From Gemmatimonadota bacterium (GTDB taxonomy: Bacteria > Latescibacterota > UBA2968 > UBA8231): a stretch of DNA of 5,208 bases. Below the pieces are notes generated by a model that was not told the DNA's origin, ran no database searches, and was given only the letters and a program-made list of their open reading frames with translations. Numbering within the stretch: the stretch's first letter is position 1; each line of letters starts with the position of its first letter. The stretch is taken from positions 1-5,208 of the forward strand of contig JAPOZF010000683.1 of assembly GCA_026706165.1 (NCBI GenBank), given 5' to 3'. This document shows positions 1 through 5,052 of this stretch, piece by piece. The position numbers and the translations under genes are program-made.

Positions 1-69
1 TACCGTCCGGAAACAGTATCGCTGACTGAGGCGCTGCTTCCGGGTATGCAAGCATATCCCGTACCGCTT

Positions 70-98
70 TTGCCCGCGTCCGGGAAGGCCGGTATATT
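70..98 (+). promoter_or_regulatory. Likely sigma70-type promoter for lnt
   Basis: A TTGCCC box at 70-75 is followed after exactly 17 bases by TATATT at 93-98. This is a good match to the -35/-10 consensus and stands out in an otherwise GC-rich stretch. Transcription would begin near 105, giving lnt a leader of about 90 bases. A second AT-rich stretch at 158-163 lacks a comparable -35 box. Confidence 0.55.
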
Positions 99-141
99 GC
101 GCGCTTTCCCCGCCGACATTGCCGGCTCGCGGCGTTTCCCC

Positions 142-155
142 CGCCCGGCCGGGCG
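142..155. repeat. 14-base perfect GC palindrome in lnt leader
   Basis: CGCCCGGCCGGGCG is a perfect inverted repeat with no spacer. It lies between the proposed transcription start and the lnt start codon. It could be an operator half-site pair or form a hairpin in RNA, but in DNA this rich in G+C it may also be chance. The same seven-base arms recur, separated by seven bases, at 4122-4142 ahead of the dehydrogenase-like gene. Confidence 0.4.
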
Positions 156-182
156 CCATATATCCGCAAAGCGACTCCCGGC

Positions 183-187
183 AGGGG
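183..187 (+). promoter_or_regulatory. Ribosome binding site that sets the lnt start
   Basis: AGGGG at 183-187 lies nine bases before ATG 197. This supports 197 over the in-frame TTG at 119, which would add 26 residues with no family similarity, and over the in-frame ATG at 212, which would lie too far from this site. Confidence 0.55.
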
Positions 188-196
188 TCCTTTCTC

Positions 197-1765
197 ATGG
201 CACTCCATCCAATGGGCATTCGCACCCCGGCCGGGGGTGGATGGGTTGCGCCCGCCCTCTCGGGATTGCTGCTGTCGCTGGCCTTCCCGACGGCTCCGGA
301 CCACCCGATGGCGTGGGCCCACGGCTCGCCCTGGGCCTTCGTCGCCCTGCTGCCGCTGTTCTCCTGTCTTCCCCGTCCGACCTGGAAAGAAGGTTTCCGC
401 TGCGGCTGGGTGACCGGCTTCGTCTTCAGCCTCTACAGCCTCTACTGGGTCGCCTTCACACAGGGGGGCGGCCCCGCCGTCGTCGCCGGCACCCTGCTGA
501 TGGCGGGGTATATCGGGCTCTTCTACGGGCTGGCCGGCGCCGGGATTTCCACCGCGGTGAAAGCGTGGCCGCATGCCGGCTGGCTGGCGGCGGCGCTGCT
601 CTGGACCGGGGCGGAGTACCTGCTGTCGCTGGGCGAGCTCGGGTTTCCCTGGCTCCTGCTCGGCTCCACCCAGGCGGTTACCGTGGAGCTCATCCAGTAC
701 GCCGAGATCACCGGGGTGTACGGCGTGTCCTTCTGGGCCGCCTCGGTCAACGCCGTCCTGTGGCTGACCCTGCGAGCCTCCGGCCTGCGGCCGAGGCTGG
801 CCGGCGCCGCGGCGCTGCTCGCCCTGTTCGCCTGTCCCTGGTGGTACTCGACAGCTGTCATCGATTCGACCCCTGGGGAGCCGGGCATCAGGGTCGGCCT
901 GGTGCAGAACAACCTCGGCCTGGAGAAATGGCACAGCGGCGGCCTGGAGCGCAGCTTCACCACCCTCGAGCAGCTCTCCCGGGCGGCGGCCGCGCAGGGA
1001 CCGGACCTCCTCGTCTGGCCGGAGACCGCGGTCCCCTGCCAGTTGCGCACGCGCGAGGACTGCAGCGGCCGCGTCGAGGAGCTCGTCGCCGAGCTCGGGG
1101 TGCCGGTCCTGACCGGCGCCTCGGACGCCGACCCGCACACCCGGGAACCCTACAACGCCGCTTTCTACTTCACCGCGGACCGTGCGCCGCAGAGGTACGC
1201 CAAGATGCACCTTGTGCCGTTCGGCGAGCGCACTCCCTTCATGGACTACGTGCCGCTGCTGCGGGACATCGACTGGACCGCCCTGACCGGGGACCTCGGC
1301 CCGGCCGAGTTCGCCCGCGGGCGGGAGCGCACCTTGTTCAAACACCCGGGGGGTGATTTCGCGGTGCTGATCTGCTTCGAGTCGGTGTTCCCCGACCTGG
1401 TGCGCCGCCACGTCGCCGCCGGCGCCGACTTCCTCGTCGTGATCACCAACGACTCCTGGTTCGGCCGCACCGCCGGTCCCTATCAGCACGCCCAGCTGGC
1501 GGTGTTCAGGGCCGTCGAGAACCGCACCGCCATCGCCCGTTGCGCGACGAGCGGGGTCTCACTTTTCGTCGACCCGTACGGCCGCACCTCGCAGTCGACG
1601 CCGATCTTCACCGAGGCGCACGCCGTCGGCGGCCTCGCCACCGGGCAGCGCCGGACCTTCTACAACCGCCGCGGCGACCTGTTCGCCCGGCTCGTCACCG
1701 GCGCGGCCTTCCTTGCGGCCATGGCCGCCATCCCGGTTTCCCGGCGGGCGGCCCAGGAAAGTTGA
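197..1765 (+). CDS. lnt: Apolipoprotein N-acyltransferase
   Basis: Inner-membrane enzyme that adds the third, amide-linked acyl chain to the N-terminal cysteine of lipoproteins, taking it from phospholipid. It is the last step of lipoprotein maturation, after Lgt and LspA. The protein has 522 residues, close to the E. coli length. Residues 1 to about 220 contain hydrophobic segments with the family signatures GFPW (149-152) and GVYGVSFW (173-180). A nitrilase-fold domain follows from about 231 to 490, then a last membrane segment near 495-515. The catalytic triad is visible: Glu276 (VWPET), Lys336 (YAKMH) and Cys393 (LICFE). Glu344 in PFGER and Trp245 match other residues reported as important in E. 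coli. Beside the nucleophile is Phe394, where E. coli has Tyr388. The NDSWFG motif follows. The gene has its own promoter and faces the next gene, so it is probably a single cistron. Confidence 0.95.
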   Translation: MALHPMGIRTPAGGGWVAPALSGLLLSLAFPTAPDHPMAWAHGSPWAFVALLPLFSCLPRPTWKEGFRCGWVTGFVFSLYSLYWVAFTQGGGPAVVAGTLLMAGYIGLFYGLAGAGISTAVKAWPHAGWLAAALLWTGAEYLLSLGELGFPWLLLGSTQAVTVELIQYAEITGVYGVSFWAASVNAVLWLTLRASGLRPRLAGAAALLALFACPWWYSTAVIDSTPGEPGIRVGLVQNNLGLEKWHSGGLERSFTTLEQLSRAAAAQGPDLLVWPETAVPCQLRTREDCSGRVEELVAELGVPVLTGASDADPHTREPYNAAFYFTADRAPQRYAKMHLVPFGERTPFMDYVPLLRDIDWTALTGDLGPAEFARGRERTLFKHPGGDFAVLICFESVFPDLVRRHVAAGADFLVVITNDSWFGRTAGPYQHAQLAVFRAVENRTAIARCATSGVSLFVDPYGRTSQSTPIFTEAHAVGGLATGQRRTFYNRRGDLFARLVTGAAFLAAMAAIPVSRRAAQES

Positions 1766-1826
1766 ACCGGAGAACGAGATCAGCGGTTATCGGCTTTTCC
1801 GGGTGGTTGGGAACCCTGGGGAAGGT

Positions 1827-1853
1827 GCCGAAACGGCCGCGGACAGCTTCGGC
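1827..1853. other. Weak stem-loop between convergent genes
   Basis: GCCGAA (1827-1832) and TTCGGC (1848-1853) can pair around a 15-base loop in the 111-base gap between the converging lnt and aldolase-like genes. It sits where a two-way terminator would be expected. The stem is only six pairs and neither side has a T run, so it may not be an intrinsic terminator. Termination here may depend on Rho. Confidence 0.25.
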
Positions 1854-1876
1854 GGCGACACGCCTCCGCGCCCCTG

Positions 1877-2599
1877 TCACTGCGAACGCATCTTCTGCTG
1901 ATACTCCTTGATTTCCCGCCAGGTCAGGTCCGGATCCGAGTAGACCGCGTGGGAGCGGGCCTCGCGCTCCTGTATCTCCCTGCCCTTTTCCAGCACGGTT
2001 CCGGGGTCGTCCCCGGCCGGGATCTTCACCACTCCGTCCCGGTCGGCGGCGACGATTTCCCCGGGGTGGATCAGGAGCTCCTTCACGGCGACCGGCTGAT
2101 TGCAGCGCACCAGGCTGAACACGCCGTGACCCGGGACGAGGCCGGTTCCCCAGACCGGAAGGCCCACCCGTTCGATTCCGTCCAGATCCCGTATGGATCC
2201 GTCGACGACGATACCGGCCACCCCCAGCCGCTTGTGGACCGCGGCCATGCCGTCTCCCAGCGCCGCGCCGCGGCCTGAACGGGTGTCGACGTCCTTCATG
2301 ACCGCCACCATCGGGCCCGGCGACTGGTCGAGACAGTCGTAATATTCGTGCCAGTCCAGGGCGGGCCCGTCCGGGTCCTGGGTCGTCAGCTCGCAGGTGA
2401 CTGCGTAACCGACTGCCATGCCGAACTGCGGCAGCATGCAGTTCATTCCGGGACCCATGTAGTTGAAGGGCACTCTGCCCCGGTCCTCGAGCTCGCGGCC
2501 GCCCTGGCTGGCGCCGCGCGCCTCGACCACGGCGTTGAAAATCGTTGCCGTGTCGAGCTGTCTGAGGCCTTCGAAAACTTCCCGCGATACCTGTTTCAT
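1877..2599 (-). CDS. RraA / HMG-aldolase-family protein
   Basis: Predicted cytoplasmic 240-residue protein of the RraA-like superfamily. Members include 4-hydroxy-4-methyl-2-oxoglutarate (HMG) aldolases, which are metal-dependent class II pyruvate aldolases that also decarboxylate oxaloacetate. Others are RraA, an RNase E inhibitor, and many misnamed 'demethylmenaquinone methyltransferases'. Visible hallmarks are GDGMA (115-119), then VDGSIRDLDGI (132-142), PVWGTG (148-153) and GEIVAADRDGVVKIP (180-194). Asp116, Arg137 and Asp138 have the spacing of the catalytic and metal-site Asp102/Arg123/Asp124 of the Pseudomonas HMG aldolase, so an active lyase is more likely than an RraA-type regulator. 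The length also fits the aldolases better than E. coli RraA (about 160). ATG 2599 is chosen because AGGAG lies eight bases before it; the frame stays open upstream to 2719 with no family similarity. It is the only minus-strand gene, converging on lnt and divergent from tatC. The substrate cannot be read from sequence. Confidence 0.85.
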   Translation of the reverse strand: MKQVSREVFEGLRQLDTATIFNAVVEARGASQGGRELEDRGRVPFNYMGPGMNCMLPQFGMAVGYAVTCELTTQDPDGPALDWHEYYDCLDQSPGPMVAVMKDVDTRSGRGAALGDGMAAVHKRLGVAGIVVDGSIRDLDGIERVGLPVWGTGLVPGHGVFSLVRCNQPVAVKELLIHPGEIVAADRDGVVKIPAGDDPGTVLEKGREIQEREARSHAVYSDPDLTWREIKEYQQKMRSQ

Positions 2600-2607
2600 T
2601 TCCCTGT

Positions 2608-2612
2608 CTCCT
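2608..2612 (-). promoter_or_regulatory. Ribosome binding site of aldolase-like gene
   Basis: On the minus strand AGGAG lies eight bases before ATG 2599. It is the clearest Shine-Dalgarno site in the window and fixes the start, arguing against the in-frame 40-residue extension that begins at 2719. Confidence 0.75.
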
Positions 2613-2916
2613 GTCCATGGCGGGGCGTCCGTCCGACATCGGTCGAAAAGCCGGCAACTCCACCGTGATCCGGCTCTCAAGATAGCGAACACGCATGCGC
2701 TGCGGGCGACGCCGACCAAGCTGCCGCCAGATTCCCAACTTACCGGACCTCTTCGATTGGGCGTCCATCCAGCCGGCCGACGATCCGTCGGTCAGTGCAG
2801 CGGGAAATTTGACGAAGGTGCTCCGGCCCGCCCCTGCCATCCCCGGAAACCGCCACCGTCGAGGCGATCCCTTAGCCGGCCCCCGGCATGGGTGCTATTT
2901 TCCACAGACTACCCCC
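2613..2916. other. Divergent noncoding region
   Basis: About 300 bases between the aldolase-like gene (minus) and the tatC leader (plus). Frames crossing it on either strand give no recognisable protein. It should hold the divergent promoters. On the plus side, a candidate is at 2872-2901. For the minus gene, TATCTT (reading leftward from 2681) resembles a -10 box but has no good -35 partner. A short palindrome CGCATGCG occurs at 2692-2699. There is no sign of tatA or tatB. Confidence 0.5.
2872..2901 (+). promoter_or_regulatory. Possible promoter for tatC region
   Basis: TTAGCC (2872-2877), an 18-base spacer and TATTTT (2896-2901) preceded by TG one base upstream (2893-2894, TGCTATTTT) resemble a sigma70 promoter with an extended -10 element. 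Transcription would begin near 2908, giving tatC a leader of about 220 bases and placing the first small frame (2917) almost at the 5' end of the message. Confidence 0.35.
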
Positions 2917-3033
2917 ATGGACGCCCGCATGGACGCCCCTTTCGTTCCGGCGCCGGAGTTGCCGGCAAAGGGAAGACCCTCCCTGCGCGCGGAAGTGACT
3001 GAAGCGGAAACCAGGAAGTGGAAAACCGGATAG
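2917..3033 (+). CDS. Possible small ORF in tatC leader
   Basis: A 38-codon frame begins at ATG 2917, just downstream of the possible promoter, and ends at TAG 3031-3033. Its first 24 bases are two nearly identical 12-base units encoding MDAR-MDAP. The rest is Pro-, Glu- and Lys/Arg-rich with no membrane segment, so it is not TatA or TatB. There is no Shine-Dalgarno site; if the promoter is right, the message would be nearly leaderless here. Third codon positions are only moderately G/C-rich. It could be a leader peptide, a broken gene remnant or noncoding DNA. It overlaps the next small frame by 16 bases. Not recognised. Confidence 0.2.
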   Translation: MDARMDAPFVPAPELPAKGRPSLRAEVTEAETRKWKTG

Positions 3034-3128
3034 ACCCCGACAACAATCAAGGCGATGCGGACGGCGACCTGTCCGCCCAGACCGCCACCGCCGCGGCCCT
3101 GCGGGCGCGCCGCTATCCCGGCGCCTGA
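3018..3128 (+). CDS. Possible small ORF just before tatC
   Basis: A 36-codon frame from GTG 3018 to TGA 3126-3128, three bases before the tatC ATG. Third positions are strongly G/C (about 30 of 36), as in the real genes here. The product is Asp/Asn-rich at first, then Ala/Arg-rich (AAALRARRYPGA). There is no membrane helix, so it is not TatA/B. The purine-rich AGGA before GTG is too close for a normal ribosome binding site. Since tatC has no Shine-Dalgarno site of its own, translation of this frame could hand ribosomes on to it. The final codons can fold into a GC hairpin (3107-3111 with 3120-3124). It may instead be the tail of a frame-broken gene begun at 2917. Not recognised. Confidence 0.25.
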   Translation: MENRIDPDNNQGDADGDLSAQTATAAALRARRYPGA

Positions 3129-3131
3129 CCG

Positions 3132-4061
3132 ATGCCGGACGAAACCGTTAACGGGCAGGAAACCACGGCTCCGGAACAGGAGGCGGAGGGGAACGAAGAG
3201 AACGTCAAGGAGATGCCGTTCCTCGACCACCTCGAGGAGCTTCGCTGGTGCATCCTCAAGGCCCTGGCCGCGGTCCTCGTGGGAGCTCTGGTCTGCTTCG
3301 TTTTGAGCGACCCCATCGTCGAGATTCTCACCTACCCGTACGAGGAGGCGGTGATCAGCATGCAGACCGCGAGAGCCACCGGCCCGGTCGAAGCGGTGCG
3401 CGGCCTGCTGCTGCGCTGGTGGGACACGGGGTTCTCCCCCGCACTTCCGGATACCACCATCGCCGAGGCGGCCCCGGCGATCCCGCCGGGACGCCGGCTG
3501 CAGTCGCTGCGCCCGATGACCTATTTCTTCGTCACCCTGCAGATCGCCATCATCGGCGGCCTCGTGCTCTCGCTTCCGGTGGTCTTTCACCAGCTCTGGC
3601 GTTTCGTCGCCCCCGGGCTCCTCGCCCGCGAGCGCCGGCTGCTCCTCCCGGTCGCCGGGCTCAGCGTCCTCTGCTTCGGCTGCGGCGGCATGATCGCCTA
3701 CTGGATCGTCCTCCCCCTCGGGCTGAGGTTCTTCCTCGGGCTCGAACCCCCGGACATGACCTCCCAGTGGGCGGTGGACGAGTACGTCGGTTTCGTGCTG
3801 CGGCTGCTGCTCGGGTTCGGCCTGGTGTTCGAGCTTCCGGTAGTAACCCTGGTGCTGGCCAAGATGGGGGTCGTCACACCGGAGCTGATGCGCCGTTTCA
3901 GACGCTACGGAATCATCGCCATCTTCCTGCTCGCCGCCATCTTCACCCCGCCCGACCCGCTGTCGCAGCTGCTGATGGCGCTGCCCCTGCTCGGGCTCTA
4001 CGAGATCAGCATCTGGGTCGCCAAGGTGGCGTCGCGGCCGAAGCCCGACCCCGATTCCTGA
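3132..4061 (+). CDS. tatC: Sec-independent (Tat) translocase subunit TatC
   Basis: Polytopic inner-membrane protein that recognises twin-arginine signal peptides and, with TatA/TatB, exports folded proteins. The protein has 309 residues against about 250-260 typically. An acidic tail (1-27) precedes the classic opening MPFLDHLEELRW (28-39). Membrane segments fall near 40-58, 132-152, 170-192, 220-240, 258-272 and 275-297. Signal-peptide-site features are present: LWRFVAPGLLARERR (155-169) with Glu167 at the E. coli Glu103 position, and Glu234 in FELPV at the Glu170 position. The late TPPDPLSQLLMALPLLGLYE block is also typical. The loop after helix 1 carries about 35-40 extra residues (roughly 76-120). 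ATG 3132 has no Shine-Dalgarno; ATG 3213 would start exactly at the conserved domain, but its AAGGAG abuts the codon. No tatA/tatB lies beside it. Identity is firm, the start uncertain. Confidence 0.93.
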   Translation: MPDETVNGQETTAPEQEAEGNEENVKEMPFLDHLEELRWCILKALAAVLVGALVCFVLSDPIVEILTYPYEEAVISMQTARATGPVEAVRGLLLRWWDTGFSPALPDTTIAEAAPAIPPGRRLQSLRPMTYFFVTLQIAIIGGLVLSLPVVFHQLWRFVAPGLLARERRLLLPVAGLSVLCFGCGGMIAYWIVLPLGLRFFLGLEPPDMTSQWAVDEYVGFVLRLLLGFGLVFELPVVTLVLAKMGVVTPELMRRFRRYGIIAIFLLAAIFTPPDPLSQLLMALPLLGLYEISIWVAKVASRPKPDPDS

Positions 4062-4120
4062 GATCCCGCAGTCCGCCTCAAAGGTCCTGCTTCTCCTCCC
4101 GGCCGCTTCCGCACCTGTGA

Positions 4121-4143
4121 CCGCCCGGCCGCTGCCCGGGCGG
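4121..4143. other. GC stem-loop after tatC
   Basis: CCGCCCGG (4121-4128) and CCGGGCGG (4136-4143) form an eight-pair stem with a seven-base loop. A second small hairpin, GGGG-CAA-CCCC (4143-4153), follows directly. The position, 60 bases past the tatC stop and ahead of the next promoter, suits a terminator, but no T run follows. It may slow polymerase, protect the 3' end of the tatC message, or act as a DNA site, since its arms repeat the palindrome ahead of lnt. Confidence 0.35.
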
Positions 4144-4160
4144 GGGCAACCCCTCCCGGC

Positions 4161-4190
4161 TGGCTGGGAAATCGCGGGGCCGCCTATATT
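4161..4190 (+). promoter_or_regulatory. Likely promoter of dehydrogenase-aminotransferase unit
   Basis: TATATT at 4185-4190 is identical to the -10 box proposed for lnt and stands out in GC-rich surroundings. The -35 region is poor: TGGCTG at 4161-4166 with an 18-base spacer is the best fit. Such a weak -35 would fit a promoter needing an activator. Transcription would start near 4197, giving a leader of about 57 bases. Confidence 0.45.
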
Positions 4191-4238
4191 CCCTCGCCGT
4201 TTTCACGGATCGCACATTCAACGTCCACAGGAAAGCAG

Positions 4239-4245
4239 AAAGGGG
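4239..4245 (+). promoter_or_regulatory. Ribosome binding site of dehydrogenase-like gene
   Basis: AAAGGGG lies eight bases before ATG 4254 and supports that start. The Rossmann signature begins only seven residues into the protein, so no later start is possible. Confidence 0.6.
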
Positions 4246-4253
4246 CGCGTACA

Positions 4254-5048
4254 ATGGCGGCAGACAGGACGCGGATAGGCTTTATCGGGTACGGCCAGAT
4301 CGGCAACGCCGTACACCGGATGATCGATGCTTCCGACCAGGGTATGGAAGTCGTCTTCGTGCACGACCAGGACACCGGCAGGCTCGCCGACCTTCCCGAC
4401 GGCCTGGCGCTGGAGGATCTCGGCGACTTCGCCGGCCGCCGGGCCGACCTCGTGGTCGAGATGGCGCACCCGGAGGTGACCCGCCGCTGGGCCGAAACGA
4501 TCCTCCGGGAGACCAACTACATGCTGATCTCGGTAACGGCGCTGGCCGACGAGGAGGTCGAGAGGAAACTCGGCGAAACCAGCGTCGCCAACGGGACGCG
4601 GGTGTTCATCCCCCACGGAGGGGTGGTCGGCATGGACGCGCTGCTGGAAAACCGCGACGTCTGGGAGTCGGTCGACGTCGTCATGAAGAAGCCGCCCCAC
4701 AACGTCGACTGCGCCAACGCCGGGGTCGACCCGGACAGCATCACCGAGGAGACCTGCCTCTACGACGGGCCCACGCGCGGCATCTGCCCGCTGTTCCCCC
4801 GCAACGTCAACACCCACGCCTCCATCGCCTACGCCGGCATCGGCTTCGACCGCACCCACTCGGTCATGCTGGTCAATCCGGAGTGGAACACCGCCACCGT
4901 CGCCATCCAGGCCCGGGGCCCCGCCCTGGAGCTCAACGTCGAGCGCGTCGAGAGCATCTCCGGGGTCACCGGGGCGAGCACCCCGGCCTCGATCTACAAC
5001 ACGGTGCAGATGATCGGCTCGACCGGTCCCGGCATACACCTGCGCTGA
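4254..5048 (+). CDS. Aspartate-dehydrogenase-like NAD(P) oxidoreductase
   Basis: Cytoplasmic 264-residue protein of the L-aspartate dehydrogenase (NadX/ASPDH, DUF108) family, whose typical members interconvert aspartate and iminoaspartate/oxaloacetate with NAD(P)H, sometimes feeding NAD synthesis. The N-terminal Rossmann motif is IGFIGYGQIG (8-17). Further family blocks are VVEMAHPE (67-74), LISVTALADEE (91-101), VFIPHGGVVGMDAL (117-130), MKKPP (144-148) and LFPRNVNTHASIAYAGIGFDRT (180-201). Compared by eye with the Thermotoga maritima enzyme as I remember it, the DPxxxxNxH segment with the catalytic His reads NPEWNTATV (208-216), with no His. The SGAIGG loop reads HGGVVG, with His121 replacing Ser. 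The fold is clear, but true aspartate dehydrogenase activity is doubtful. A different amino or oxo acid, or a new catalytic residue (His121, His188 or His203), is possible. An aminotransferase gene starts four bases later, so the two are probably co-transcribed. Confidence 0.8.
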   Translation: MAADRTRIGFIGYGQIGNAVHRMIDASDQGMEVVFVHDQDTGRLADLPDGLALEDLGDFAGRRADLVVEMAHPEVTRRWAETILRETNYMLISVTALADEEVERKLGETSVANGTRVFIPHGGVVGMDALLENRDVWESVDVVMKKPPHNVDCANAGVDPDSITEETCLYDGPTRGICPLFPRNVNTHASIAYAGIGFDRTHSVMLVNPEWNTATVAIQARGPALELNVERVESISGVTGASTPASIYNTVQMIGSTGPGIHLR

Positions 5049-5052
5049 AGGC

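Larger units (their letters stand above)
1..196. other. Upstream noncoding region before lnt
   Basis: No recognisable gene lies here. Two forward frames stop almost at once (TGA at 23-25 and 27-29), so the 3' tip of an upstream gene could end there, but too few codons remain to identify one. On the minus strand a frame starts at ATG 55-53 and stays open to the window edge for 18 codons. It could be the start of a divergent gene but lacks a clear ribosome binding site. The rest is best read as the promoter and leader of lnt, with a GC palindrome at 142-155. Confidence 0.5.

Noticed and set aside
1..55. Start of a divergent minus-strand gene (ATG at 55)
   Set aside because: Only 18 codons are visible, with no well-spaced ribosome binding site and no recognisable motif.
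1313..1324. GC palindrome similar to the one upstream of lnt
   Set aside because: It lies inside the lnt coding sequence and is explained by GC-rich codon use.
46..1356. Long forward open frame of 436 codons over most of lnt
   Set aside because: It is an alternate frame of lnt. Its Arg/Pro/Gly-rich product is typical of out-of-frame GC-rich DNA, while the lnt frame carries all catalytic motifs.
1801..1816. Small inverted repeat GGTT/AACC as lnt terminator
   Set aside because: The stem is four pairs with a three-base loop and no T run, too weak to call a terminator.
1695..2840. Long minus-strand frame of 381 codons spanning the aldolase-like gene
   Set aside because: Its Arg/Gly/Pro-rich product has no family features. 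The frame at 1877-2599 carries the aldolase motifs and a ribosome binding site.
3018..3033. Programmed -1 frameshift joining the two small frames before tatC
   Set aside because: The overlap reads TGG AAA ACC in the first frame, which does not give a standard slippery heptamer, and no clear downstream structure at the right spacing was seen.
2895..3590. Minus-strand frame opposite tatC
   Set aside because: Antisense shadow of tatC, with low-complexity Arg/Gly/Asp-rich product and no motif.
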